DNA of 9,748 nucleotides from CAMBDR01 sp046597185 (GCA_046597185.1 JBKJLF010000303.1:1-9748); one strand, 5' to 3'; counted from the first letter of the stretch, positions 1 to 6,162 are shown. The notes: generated by a model not told the origin, from the letters alone. Program-made: numbers and translations.

Positions 1-2
1 CC

Positions 3-215
3 GATTGGCATAAGGTGAAACAACTAACCGATGCGCAAATTCGTGCAGCTTCATTGGCCGACCCTAGCGCACCTGAGATAAAGCCTGTTGAATTGGCATT
101 GTTTAAGCGTGAAAAAATAAATAATGGCAACGGCCTGTTGCCGCCAATACTAGAGTTGCCTTGCGCTCGTCTCATACCTTTACGTAAGGCGAGTCGGCAT
201 AACATTTTCCGTTAG
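3..215 (+). pseudogene. Possible BrnA-like antitoxin fragment at the left edge
   Basis: The frame is open from the left edge of the window, so the true start lies outside it. The first ATG-less part reads DWHKVKQLTDAQIRAA followed by a D-P-S-A-P segment. This resembles the N-terminal 'DW..V..LTDEEI..A...DPDAP' region of BrnA antitoxins, which neutralise BrnT ribonucleases. After about residue 30 the resemblance ends: the expected 'FF/WF...' stretch and the ribbon-helix-helix-like C-terminus (WF..G.GYQTRIN) are absent. The tail up to the stop is unlike any family I recognise. I infer either a truncated antitoxin whose 3' part was replaced, or a chance resemblance. A perfect 6-bp hairpin (GGCAAC 126-131, GTTGCC 137-142) lies inside the divergent tail. 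The GTG at 15 listed as a possible start has no clear ribosome binding site and sits inside the conserved part, so it is probably not the start. Confidence 0.3.
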
Positions 216-361
216 GAAAAATTCGTCGCCAAATTCAATCACGGTCGCCTGCGCGCGCACCAGTGCGGCTTCGCGTAGGGAGGGGCGCGCGCGAATGCGC
301 CTGTGCGGGACTTTATTTCCGGTTGGGTGCGCGACGGTTCGCTGTCTTGTGCTACCATCTC
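216..361. repeat. GC-rich inverted-repeat region, no gene
   Basis: No convincing gene lies here. Alternating CG tracts at 250-258 and 285-293 form a self-complementary pair around a 26-base interior, so the stretch can fold into a strong hairpin. It is much more GC-rich than the AT-rich cassette gene to its right. GTTGGGT at 322-328 fits the integron core-site consensus GTTRRRY. The reverse complement, ACCCAAC, begins the attC-like site at 362. The 322 motif could therefore be the 3' end of a preceding attC, but I found no matching 5' arm upstream. Confidence 0.35.
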
Positions 362-481
362 ACCCAACACAATGGTCAACCGGACACGCCTACCGCAACT
401 TCGTTTCAGCCTTGCGCGGCATCAACGGTTTGCCACTTTTTTGGGCCACCTCCGGGCGTGCCTGTTACCTTTACGTTAGAC
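362..481 (+). other. Integron attC recombination site (long form)
   Basis: ACCCAAC (362-368) fits the R'' consensus RYYYAAC and GTTAGAC (475-481) fits the R' consensus GTTRRRY, 120 bases apart. That length is similar to the long attC sites of chromosomal integrons. The inner arms are imperfectly complementary: CAACCGG-ACACGCC (378-390 region) pairs with GGGCGTG-CCTGTTA (454-468 region). Unpaired bases interrupt the arms, as expected for a site recognised as a folded single strand. Recombination by an integron integrase would cut between G475 and T476, so the next cassette starts at 476. The site lies directly upstream of a small gene in cassette orientation. I see the motifs and the complementarity; function as a site is inference. 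Confidence 0.7.
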
Positions 482-507
482 AAACCAAAAATCATCTCGT
501 CACCAAC

Positions 508-1056
508 ATGCCGATCATCAAAAATTACGGTTTCCTTTGGGAAAGAAAATACATATGTCGTGGCAGTGGAAATAACGCTGGCCATTTAAAAGGATACAAG
601 TCCGGAAAAGAAGCGGACTTTCGTGAACAAATAGGCGTTTATGTCTTATACGATTCACATCAAAACATTGTCTACGTTGGCCAAGCGGGAAATGGAAATG
701 CAACGCTATTCAGTCGCTTAAAGAACCACATGGATGGACCGTTGTGGAATCGATGGGAATACTTCACGTGGATTGGATTTCGGGATGTCAATGCAGATGG
801 TTCGCTTAGCAACCAACAAGGCGTCGATTCAGGTGTTTCTGGTTTCAAATACTCCGATGCTCTAAACGAGATCGAGGGTATATTAATTGAGATTTTGGAG
901 CCAAAACTAAATAAGCAATCGGGAAGATTAAAAACTGCATCTGAATATTTTCAAACCATTGACGATCGCGTTGCAGATGTAACAAACCATGAGCTAATGG
1001 CTAAACTAGAGTCAGCCATTGAGCTTATTGAAACCCTTAAGGCCAAGATTTCATAA
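508..1056 (+). CDS. GIY-YIG nuclease domain protein, integron cassette gene
   Basis: This 182-residue protein carries a GIY-YIG endonuclease core, a metal-dependent DNA-cleaving fold. G43-V44-Y45 stands for GIY and Y56-V57-G58 for YIG. R70 in LFSRLKNH is the likely catalytic arginine, and H74 follows. A glutamate in NEIEGILIEIL (E121 or E123) is the likely metal ligand, followed by the family's 'EPKLNKQ' turn with N135. The C-terminus (about 160-180) is predicted to be helical and could be a short coiled coil. No second DNA-binding domain is visible, so the target is unknown; DNA repair, phage defence or mobile-element roles are all possible. The frame stays open upstream to 295, but that part merely translates the attC site, so I start at the ATG at 508, the only start codon after the cassette boundary. 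No strong Shine-Dalgarno is seen, and expression may depend on read-through from upstream. Confidence 0.75.
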   Translation: MPIIKNYGFLWERKYICRGSGNNAGHLKGYKSGKEADFREQIGVYVLYDSHQNIVYVGQAGNGNATLFSRLKNHMDGPLWNRWEYFTWIGFRDVNADGSLSNQQGVDSGVSGFKYSDALNEIEGILIEILEPKLNKQSGRLKTASEYFQTIDDRVADVTNHELMAKLESAIELIETLKAKIS

Positions 1057-1059
1057 GTA

Positions 1060-1638
1060 TTGCGTTTCTTATGGAGGTTTCGCCTAACAATTCCGTCGAG
1101 AGGAACCGCCCACAAGTTGCGCTTGTGGGATGATATTTGTGCGTACTTTCGCAGCAAGGGCGGCCAATGTGTCCGTTCAAACCTCGGGCAACATTTACAT
1201 TGGTGCCCGAAATGTCTGTTGCTCGTCGTGCAACGTGGTCATGGATTGGCCTGTAATAATCGCTGTTTGTACGTCCACATGGATTTCGGCATTCTTGGCG
1301 AGAAAGCGTCGCCGGAAAATGGTTTTAATCCCGTCGTTACGCGATTGTGTGGTTCGTGTTGCGGCGAGGGCTTTTTATATACAAAAAAAGAAAATGAGAC
1401 AGTATGGAATGCCGCCAAATGTTCGCCATGCAGCGGCTCAGGTTGGATTACTGGCCCTGGCTATGAAGAAACCAATCCCGTCACGGTACTGGTAGATGCA
1501 AGCGGCTGGACTCGCTGCCCAAAATGTAACTTTCGTTTTAAGGCATCTGACCCAAACGTCATGATTGGTGATCGTCACAAACGGTGTGGACAGAGAGTTG
1601 TGTTCAAACATGACGACGGAAATGTGTCATCACCGTAG
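1060..1638 (+). CDS. Zinc-finger protein with two DnaJ-type CxxCxGxG motifs, start uncertain
   Basis: I do not recognise a named family. The C-terminal two thirds carry two CxxCxGxG motifs, CGSCCGEG and CSPCSGSG, spaced about 25 residues apart. This matches the zinc-binding signature of the DnaJ cysteine-rich domain. A further CPKC and a later C in RCGQ could form a second zinc ribbon, and an N-terminal CPKC...CNNRC pair may add another site. There is no J domain, so it is not a DnaJ chaperone; nucleic-acid or protein binding is possible. The start is doubtful: the frame opens with a TTG at 1060 that would translate the broken attC, which argues against it. The next ATG is at 1279 (119 residues, losing the first CPKC), and neither has a ribosome binding site. 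The gene may have lost its true 5' end at the junction near 1130. The cysteine pattern supports real coding in this frame. Confidence 0.5.
   Translation: MRFLWRFRLTIPSRGTAHKLRLWDDICAYFRSKGGQCVRSNLGQHLHWCPKCLLLVVQRGHGLACNNRCLYVHMDFGILGEKASPENGFNPVVTRLCGSCCGEGFLYTKKENETVWNAAKCSPCSGSGWITGPGYEETNPVTVLVDASGWTRCPKCNFRFKASDPNVMIGDRHKRCGQRVVFKHDDGNVSSP
1082..1129 (+). other. 5' half of an attC site, 3' half missing
   Basis: GCCTAAC (1082-1088) followed by AATTC is a textbook attC R'' start. After about 20 bases comes a perfect 8-bp hairpin (CCCACAAG 1109-1116, loop TTGCG, CTTGTGGG 1122-1129) that would be the apical stem of a short attC. A complete site should continue with the complement of the outer arm (GCGGTTCCTC...) and end in GTTRRRY. 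Instead the sequence changes abruptly at 1130, and I find no matching outer arm or R' core in the following 500 bases. I infer a deletion or illegitimate junction at about 1130. Confidence 0.6.
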
Positions 1639-1936
1639 AGCAAATTAAACGATTACGCAGCAAAAGGCGGCTTACAGCAAGAACAAGGCTTCGATAAACA
1701 GCGCGTAAAATTCGCGATTTACTGACTGAGCTTCGATTGGCTCGGAAGATTGAGAAGACTTTCAATGCCAAAACTTCCAAGTGGATTTCTTTAAAAAGTG
1801 ACCAAGTAAGAAAATTTTAAAGGCGAATTTAAAGAATTAAATCAGTATTTTCTTAATTAAAACAATGACTTAAATTGATTAAGGACGGCAAAATAAAGAA
1901 TGAAATATTGGCCGGCAATGGCCTGACAGCATCCTC
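1639..1936. other. AT-rich spacer without a convincing gene
   Basis: About 300 bases between the zinc-finger gene and the higBA promoter. From about 1790 to 1910 the sequence is strongly AT-rich, with a CTTAAT...ATTAAG inverted repeat around 1854-1886. One frame reads as a lysine/arginine-rich peptide from about 1635 to 1817, interrupted by a TAA at 1695-1697; its 40-residue second part begins TARKIRDLLTELRLARK. It has no start codon or ribosome binding site and could be a decayed gene end or chance. I found no RNA gene, attC or terminator. Confidence 0.4.
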
Positions 1937-1964
1937 TTGACCGCGTTGCGCAACACGCTATAAT
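1937..1964 (+). promoter_or_regulatory. higBA promoter with embedded palindrome (likely HigA operator)
   Basis: TTGACC (1937-1942) and TATAAT (1959-1964) are near-consensus -35 and -10 boxes with a 16-base spacer. Inside the spacer lies the perfect 10-bp palindrome GTTGCGCAAC (1945-1954), well placed for a dimeric repressor to block RNA polymerase. Antitoxins of the HigA type usually repress their own operon, so this is the best operator candidate. Transcription should begin about 1970-1972, right at the higB ATG. Confidence 0.75.
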
Positions 1965-1970
1965 GGCCAA

Positions 1971-2249
1971 ATGATAAAATCATTCAAACACAAGGGTCTT
2001 GCGCATTTTTTTGAAACGGGCAGCACGCGCGGCATTCAGGCGGCGCATGCCAAGCGGATCAGGATGCAACTGATTGCGTTGCACACAGCACGCACGATAG
2101 ATGACATGGATATCCCCGGCTATCGCTTGCATGCGCTCAAGGGTGACAAAAATGGCCTGTGGGCGATTTCTGTCAGCGGGAATTGGCGCATCACGTTTGA
2201 ATTTATCAATGGCCACGCCAGTATCGTTAATTATGAGGATTATCACTAA
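1971..2249 (+). CDS. higB: HigB-family toxin (RelE/ParE superfamily mRNA interferase)
   Basis: This 92-residue protein matches the HigB/'plasmid maintenance killer' branch of the RelE superfamily: ribosome-dependent ribonucleases that cut mRNA during translation and stop growth when not neutralised. Supporting features are the length, the N-terminal IKSFKHKGL, the central LHALKGDKNGLWAISVSGNWRI block (20-odd residues with the family's W-S-x-x-x-NWR core) and the C-terminal NYEDYH ending typical of this branch. It overlaps the antitoxin gene by one base (TAATG). No Shine-Dalgarno is present before the ATG, and the -10 box ends only 6 bases upstream, so the transcript may be leaderless. Toxin-first order is characteristic of higBA. 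The pair lies next to integron-like DNA but is not flanked by visible attC sites, so it is not clearly a cassette. Confidence 0.9.
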   Translation: MIKSFKHKGLAHFFETGSTRGIQAAHAKRIRMQLIALHTARTIDDMDIPGYRLHALKGDKNGLWAISVSGNWRITFEFINGHASIVNYEDYH

Positions 2250-2542
2250 TGGATATGTTCAATCCACCCCACCCCGGTGAATTCATCACCGAAACCTATA
2301 TGACCCCGTTTGCCATCAGTTGCCGCATACTGGCAGAAAAACTGGCTATTTCCCCCTCGACACTGAACCGCGTGCTGACGGCGCGTAGCGGCGTTAGCCC
2401 TGGCATGGCGCTACGTTTGGCCAAAACGCTGGGCCGATCCCCGGAAAGTTGGCTGGCCATGCAAGCAGCCTATGATTTGTGGGTTGCGCGCCAAACGATT
2501 GGGCTGGATGCCGTGAGTAAAATGGAGTTTTCAGTACCTTGA
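2249..2542 (+). CDS. higA: HigA-family antitoxin (XRE helix-turn-helix)
   Basis: This 97-residue protein is the antitoxin partner of HigB. It starts with the MFNPPHPGEF signature common to HigA proteins. A helix-turn-helix of the XRE type spans roughly residues 22-68 (ISCRILAEKLAISPSTLNRVL, then the GVSPGMALRLAKTLG helix pair), followed by the family's SPESWLAMQAAYDLW segment. It binds and blocks HigB and probably binds the palindrome in the operon promoter. The start at 2249 overlaps the higB stop by one base, which implies coupled translation; ATG at 2255 is an alternative two codons in. Its stop lies one base from the stop of the convergent serine hydrolase gene, leaving no room for a separate terminator, so the two transcripts must overlap. 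Confidence 0.92.
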   Translation: MDMFNPPHPGEFITETYMTPFAISCRILAEKLAISPSTLNRVLTARSGVSPGMALRLAKTLGRSPESWLAMQAAYDLWVARQTIGLDAVSKMEFSVP

Positions 2543-2543
2543 A

Positions 2544-3626
2544 TCAATCGCTTTTGCGGCGCGCAGCGCCAGCGCGGGCAAGGTAGTGCCCTGCCACCAG
2601 TTCAGCCACTCTTTTAGGCTTCGCCCCCGCCAAATTGGTCAGCACAATCACGCTCAGCCTGTCATCCGGGAAGCGGCCAAACCAGGTGGTAAAACCTTGC
2701 CACTCGCCGTCATGCGCCATACTGCGGTGGCCATTTGATTCTGATAACTGCCAGCCAAATCCATACGGATGCGTTTTGCCATCATTTAGCGTCACAGGCG
2801 TCCAGCTTTGCTGCTTCAACGTACTGCTTAAGGGTTGATTGCCATACAGCGCCAAATCCCACAGCGCCAAATCGTGCGCGGTCAGGTACAGGCTGCCGTC
2901 GGCAGTCGTATTCAGGCTGGGCGCAACCCATCGCTGATTTTTCAGCTTCCCTTTTTCCAATTCGTAGCCCGCCGCCCGATGCGGCACGATATTGCGCTCG
3001 TTGATGATCGCGGTTTTCATGCCCAGCGGCTGGAAAATGCGTTCCTCCAACTGATCGCCATAAAACTTGCCACCCACTTGGCTACTCATAAAACCCAGCA
3101 CCTGGTAGCCCACATCGCTATATTCCCATTTTTCACCGGGCGCAAAGCTCGGCGGCAGTTCCGCTGCCACTTGCAGCAATTGGGCCTCGGTATAGTCTTT
3201 GCGCAAATCGACTTTTGCGTCAGAACTGGCGAGGCCAGAAGTATGGGTCAGCAAATGGCGCACGGTGACTTTTTCCCATGCCTTAGGGGTGCCCTCCAGA
3301 TAGTTGCTGATCGGGTCATCCAGCGCGATTTTACCATCTTGCACCAATAGCATCACCAGCGCGGCAGTAAATTGCTTGCCTATCGAGCCAGACTGAAAAA
3401 TCGTCTGCGGTGTGACGGCAATTTTATGCTCCACATTGGCCAGGCCATAGCCTTTTTCCTTGATCACACGGCCATTTTTTACCACCGCCAAAGACAGGCC
3501 TGGAATATGCTGACGCTTCATTTCTGCCAGCACCAAATCGTCCAGTTTATCGGCTCGGGCGCTAGCAGCGGCGGTGCACAGGATAAGTAACGGGAGCACG
3601 GTGCGGCGCAGCGACAGGGGTGACAT
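2544..3626 (-). CDS. Exported serine hydrolase, beta-lactamase/PBP-like (class C fold)
   Basis: This 360-residue protein has a Sec signal peptide (RR at 7-8, hydrophobic 9-20, cleavage likely after ARA at 25), so it acts in the periplasm. The catalytic SxxK motif is S81-I-G-K84. The second motif is Y169-S-D171, in place of the usual Y-x-N. The third, KTG-like motif is probably H305-D-G307. The HLLTHTSGL stretch (124-132) is a family hallmark. These proteins include esterases, D-aminopeptidases and peptidoglycan-related enzymes as well as class C beta-lactamases; the substrate cannot be told from sequence, and calling it a resistance enzyme would be unjustified. A clear AAGGAG lies 7 bases before the ATG. 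The basic tail (RAGAARRKSD) is unusual but minor. It is transcribed alone from the promoter at 3659-3688. Confidence 0.85.
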   Translation of the reverse strand: MSPLSLRRTVLPLLILCTAAASARADKLDDLVLAEMKRQHIPGLSLAVVKNGRVIKEKGYGLANVEHKIAVTPQTIFQSGSIGKQFTAALVMLLVQDGKIALDDPISNYLEGTPKAWEKVTVRHLLTHTSGLASSDAKVDLRKDYTEAQLLQVAAELPPSFAPGEKWEYSDVGYQVLGFMSSQVGGKFYGDQLEERIFQPLGMKTAIINERNIVPHRAAGYELEKGKLKNQRWVAPSLNTTADGSLYLTAHDLALWDLALYGNQPLSSTLKQQSWTPVTLNDGKTHPYGFGWQLSESNGHRSMAHDGEWQGFTTWFGRFPDDRLSVIVLTNLAGAKPKRVAELVAGHYLARAGAARRKSD

Positions 3627-3658
3627 GGAAGACTCCTTCAGTGATGATACAGGTTAGT

Positions 3659-3688
3659 ATTGTAATGGGCCTGCGGAAAAATGAGCAA
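3659..3688 (-). promoter_or_regulatory. Predicted promoter of the serine hydrolase gene
   Basis: Read on the minus strand, TTGCTC (3688-3683) and TACAAT (3664-3659) are separated by 18 bases. The -10 box is good, the -35 box only moderate. Transcription would start about 3652, giving a short leader of about 25 bases that carries the ribosome binding site. Confidence 0.45.
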
Positions 3689-3690
3689 AT

Positions 3691-3757
3691 GCTGCCATAT
3701 GCTGATAAAAACGCTGATAAATGCTGGCAAACACAGCCGGGTTGGCATGCCGGGTTG
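3691..3757. repeat. Short direct repeats upstream of the serine hydrolase gene
   Basis: GCTGATAAA occurs at 3701-3709 and 3713-3721, exactly 12 bases apart, flanked by the related GCTGCCATA (3691) and GCTGGCAAA (3724), so the stretch is a degenerate 12-base tandem repeat. Further on, GCCGGGTTG is repeated at 3736-3744 and 3749-3757 around the palindrome GGCATGCC. The repeats lie between the ligase stop and the hydrolase promoter. They may bind a regulator or be left-over slippage; no typical terminator with a T-run is visible. Confidence 0.5.
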
Positions 3758-3767
3758 ACATACAACG

Positions 3768-4907
3768 CTAAGCCGGGGCGTGCCCAGGTTCGCCATGCCG
3801 AAAACGCAGTAAGGCTGAATCGACCATGCCTTCCACGCTCCCACGCTCGGCATATTCACGCCGCAAATAGCTCGCATCGCTGCCCGTATGGGTAGCCTGA
3901 TAGATATGTTCCAGTGCTGGCGCGCAAGCGAGCGTGTCGGCATGAGGCTGTATGCGCCGAATCGTGGTCAAAATATCTTCGCGCAGGGGAATTTGCTCGT
4001 AGGATTTCGGATGCACCACCGTGCCATCCAAACCGAAGCGGCAGGCCTGAAAGCGGTTGTAGTTGTAGACCAGGTAATCATCTTCCGCCGGATCAGGCTC
4101 ATTGCGCTCCAATAAATATTTGCACAGTGCTTGAAGATAACAAGCCAAGGCCGCCGCGCGTTCAACCGTTAGCGGGGTATCGCAAACGCGTAGCTCAATG
4201 GTGCCATATTCCGGCTTGGGGCGAATATCCCAATAAAAATCCTTCATGCTCTTGACCACGCCAGTGCGCTCCATCTTGGCGAAATATTGCTGTTCAAAAT
4301 CTTCCCAGCGCAGCAAAAACGGTGCGCGCCCACTGAGCGGAAAAGCAAATACAGAATTGAGGCGAGCCGAATTAAATAAAGTGTCATGGCCCTGCACAAA
4401 CGGCGAGGACGCCGATAAAGCAATGAAATGGGGAACGTAGCGATTGAGTGCATGCAACAGAAACAGCGCCTCGTCGGCATTGATGCAACCCACATGGACG
4501 TGTTGGCCAAAAATGGTGAACTGCTTGCTCAGGTAGCCATACAGCGCCGACACTTGGGCGAATCTGGGCTTTTTAAAAATGCGCCGATCTGCCCACTGCT
4601 GGAATGGGTGGGTGCCACCACCACAAATGCCGATATTGAGCCGATCTGCCGCGCGAATGAGCTTATCGCGAATTTCCTTCAGTTGCGCCAACAGCCTGGT
4701 ATAGTCGGTATGCACGTCGGTGGCAATTTCGATCATGCTTTCCGTGATTTCGGGCGTCAACATGCCAGGAAATGGCTCGCGCAGTAATAATTCGAACATA
4801 TCCGGGCTGGTCGCGGCCAAATCGAAATCGCTCAGACTGACCAGTTGCAATTCCAGCTCGACGCCCAGACTCAATGCGTGCGAGGTTTTGAATGGTTCAA
4901 GCGGCAT
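3768..4907 (-). CDS. ybdK: YbdK-type carboxylate-amine ligase (GCS2 family)
   Basis: This 379-residue protein belongs to the GCS2 family of ATP-dependent ligases, which join a gamma-carboxylate, usually of glutamate, to an amine. E. coli YbdK has weak glutamate-cysteine ligase activity. Family landmarks are GVELELQLV (15-23, acidic metal/ATP-binding strand), TPEITESMIEIAT (51-63), GGGTHPF (96-102), FGQHVHVG (133-140), the NSARL stretch (179-183) and KPEYGTIELRVCDTP (231-245). It is full length with no missing block. The frame stays open to 4937, but the ATG at 4907 is chosen because AAGGAG lies about 8 bases before it and it matches the family start. That ATG is one base downstream of the antiporter's TGA, and its Shine-Dalgarno is made of the antiporter's last codons, so translation is coupled. 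The true in vivo product is unknown. Confidence 0.88.
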   Translation of the reverse strand: MPLEPFKTSHALSLGVELELQLVSLSDFDLAATSPDMFELLLREPFPGMLTPEITESMIEIATDVHTDYTRLLAQLKEIRDKLIRAADRLNIGICGGGTHPFQQWADRRIFKKPRFAQVSALYGYLSKQFTIFGQHVHVGCINADEALFLLHALNRYVPHFIALSASSPFVQGHDTLFNSARLNSVFAFPLSGRAPFLLRWEDFEQQYFAKMERTGVVKSMKDFYWDIRPKPEYGTIELRVCDTPLTVERAAALACYLQALCKYLLERNEPDPAEDDYLVYNYNRFQACRFGLDGTVVHPKSYEQIPLREDILTTIRRIQPHADTLACAPALEHIYQATHTGSDASYLRREYAERGSVEGMVDSALLRFRHGEPGHAPA

Positions 4908-4908
4908 C

Positions 4909-6120
4909 TCAGGACTCCTTTTTCTCTGGCACTTCATGCGCCCAGATCAGTGCGCGCTGGACAAAAATCGGGCCCAATACTTCCAGCGTCAGGGCCGCTG
5001 CCGCCAGCGGTGTAAGCTGATCAACCAGATGAATGCCAATATGTCTGGTTTGCTCCAATACCAAAATCACAAAGGCTGAAATCGGCGTGGTTGCCATGCC
5101 AACCAATAAACCCTTGCGCCATGAAATGCCGCTGACATGGGCAAACAGGCTGATTCCGACGATTTTGGCGATCTGGCGTACCGCAATAATGGCCAGCCCC
5201 AGGCCGATTCCCGCAACCACTTGCTGCCATTCAAGCGTGGTCGCAATGAACACAAACAAGAGCACCGATAAAAGTTCGCCCAAAGAACCAAAGCCGCGTT
5301 GTGATGAGTTTAAAACGATACGGCGATGGCGCGCCGCCAGCCCAAACGTCAGCGCGGCCAGCACGGGCGACAGTTTTAGGCTGTGCGTGAGTGCAATCAG
5401 GCAAATGATGGCAATCGTGAACGCGAGCGTGCTGTCGTGGCTGGTACGCTTGGTCAGCCGGAGCAAAGCGGGGATGAGAATGCCCGCCAATGCCCCCAAA
5501 AATATGGAGGCGGCCAGCACTAGCAAACTGCTGGAGACTGCCTCACTGAGCTTGCCCGAGGTTTGAAATATCACCAGACCGACGATGACTTTGAACACAA
5601 ACACCGCAAGCACGCAGTTTACAGCCGAAAGATGCAACACCCGCTCGGTGACCTGACCCGCACTGCGCAGCTCGTTGATGGAACGAAGAATCGTCGCGGG
5701 CGAAGTGGCCATGGACAGCGCGGCCAATAGCAGTGCGGTTGACGTTGATTGATTAAGCCACGTGGCAAGGAAGTACACTGCGCCAAAGGTCAAAAACGCC
5801 TCGGTCAGGCTGGTTGCGGCCAGCCATGGATTGGTGCGCAGCCAGCGTAAATTGATGCGATAGCCACACTCAAACAGCATCAGGCCAAATGCAATGTTGG
5901 CCAATAGCAGCATGGATGCCGATTGCGTTTGCGGCAACAGGCCAGTCTGGGACGGTGCCAGCACAAAACCGATAACGGCATAAGCGCTGATGCGTGGCAG
6001 CCTTAGCCATTGGTACAGGCATTCGCCGGCAAACCATGCGAGCAGGATCGTAATAGGCCATGCCATATCAGCCAGGAGGGGGGCTAAATTATTCATCGGA
6101 TAAGTTGAAATGGGCCACAC
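4909..6120 (-). CDS. CPA2-type cation/proton antiporter membrane protein (no RCK domain)
   Basis: This 403-residue polytopic protein has about 11-12 hydrophobic segments and a hydrophilic tail (EVPEKKES). It resembles the membrane part of CPA2/Kef-type exchangers, which swap K+ or Na+ for protons across the inner membrane. Landmarks are GFVLAPSQTGLL (51-62), the FGLMLFECGYRI stretch (78-89), MATSPATILRSINE (137-150) at the broken-helix transport site, and SPVLAALTFGLAARHRR (251-267). The usual Asp of the transport motif is not evident: the site reads T-S-P, as in some K+-type exchangers. It lacks the C-terminal RCK/TrkA-N domain through which KefB/KefC sense glutathione adducts. GTG at 6120 has AAGGA 4 bases upstream; ATG at 6096 (residue 9) is an alternative with a poorer site. 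It is followed by the ligase gene with one base between stop and start. Confidence 0.85.
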   Translation of the reverse strand: MWPISTYPMNNLAPLLADMAWPITILLAWFAGECLYQWLRLPRISAYAVIGFVLAPSQTGLLPQTQSASMLLLANIAFGLMLFECGYRINLRWLRTNPWLAATSLTEAFLTFGAVYFLATWLNQSTSTALLLAALSMATSPATILRSINELRSAGQVTERVLHLSAVNCVLAVFVFKVIVGLVIFQTSGKLSEAVSSSLLVLAASIFLGALAGILIPALLRLTKRTSHDSTLAFTIAIICLIALTHSLKLSPVLAALTFGLAARHRRIVLNSSQRGFGSLGELLSVLLFVFIATTLEWQQVVAGIGLGLAIIAVRQIAKIVGISLFAHVSGISWRKGLLVGMATTPISAFVILVLEQTRHIGIHLVDQLTPLAAAALTLEVLGPIFVQRALIWAHEVPEKKES

Positions 6121-6162
6121 ATAGTCCTTGTTGCCGCTGATTGATGGGGCTCCAACGCAACG

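Larger units (their letters stand above)
476..1129 (+). mobile_element. Integron gene cassette (GIY-YIG gene) with truncated 3' attC
   Basis: The segment begins at the predicted cut point of the attC at 362-481. It carries one gene with only 32 bases of 5' leader and ends in the 5' half of another attC. This compact layout (short leader, single gene, stop codon just before the next attC) is typical of integron cassettes. No intI gene, attI site or Pc promoter is visible, so this could be the distal part of a larger array or an integrase-less cluster of attC sites. Because the 3' attC is broken, this cassette could probably no longer be excised as a normal circle. Confidence 0.6.

Noticed and set aside
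205..212. CGTTAGGA as the 3' core of an attC for the left-edge fragment.
   Set aside because: The last base breaks the GTTRRRY consensus and no R'' core with complementary arms was found upstream within the window.
1158..1163. GGGCGG as a possible 3' partner of CCGCCC in the broken attC arm at 1106-1111.
   Set aside because: Pairing stops after six bases; the following CCAATGTG does not match the outer arm, and no R' core follows.
2544..3626. Annotation of the serine hydrolase as an AmpC-type antibiotic resistance gene.
   Set aside because: SxxK is present, but the second motif is Y-S-D rather than Y-x-N and the KTG motif is replaced by H-D-G; the wider esterase/peptidase family fits as well or better.
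3701..3721. Tandem GCTGATAAA repeats as plasmid iterons or a CRISPR array.
   Set aside because: Only two good copies, far too short for CRISPR repeats with spacers, and there is no replication gene nearby.
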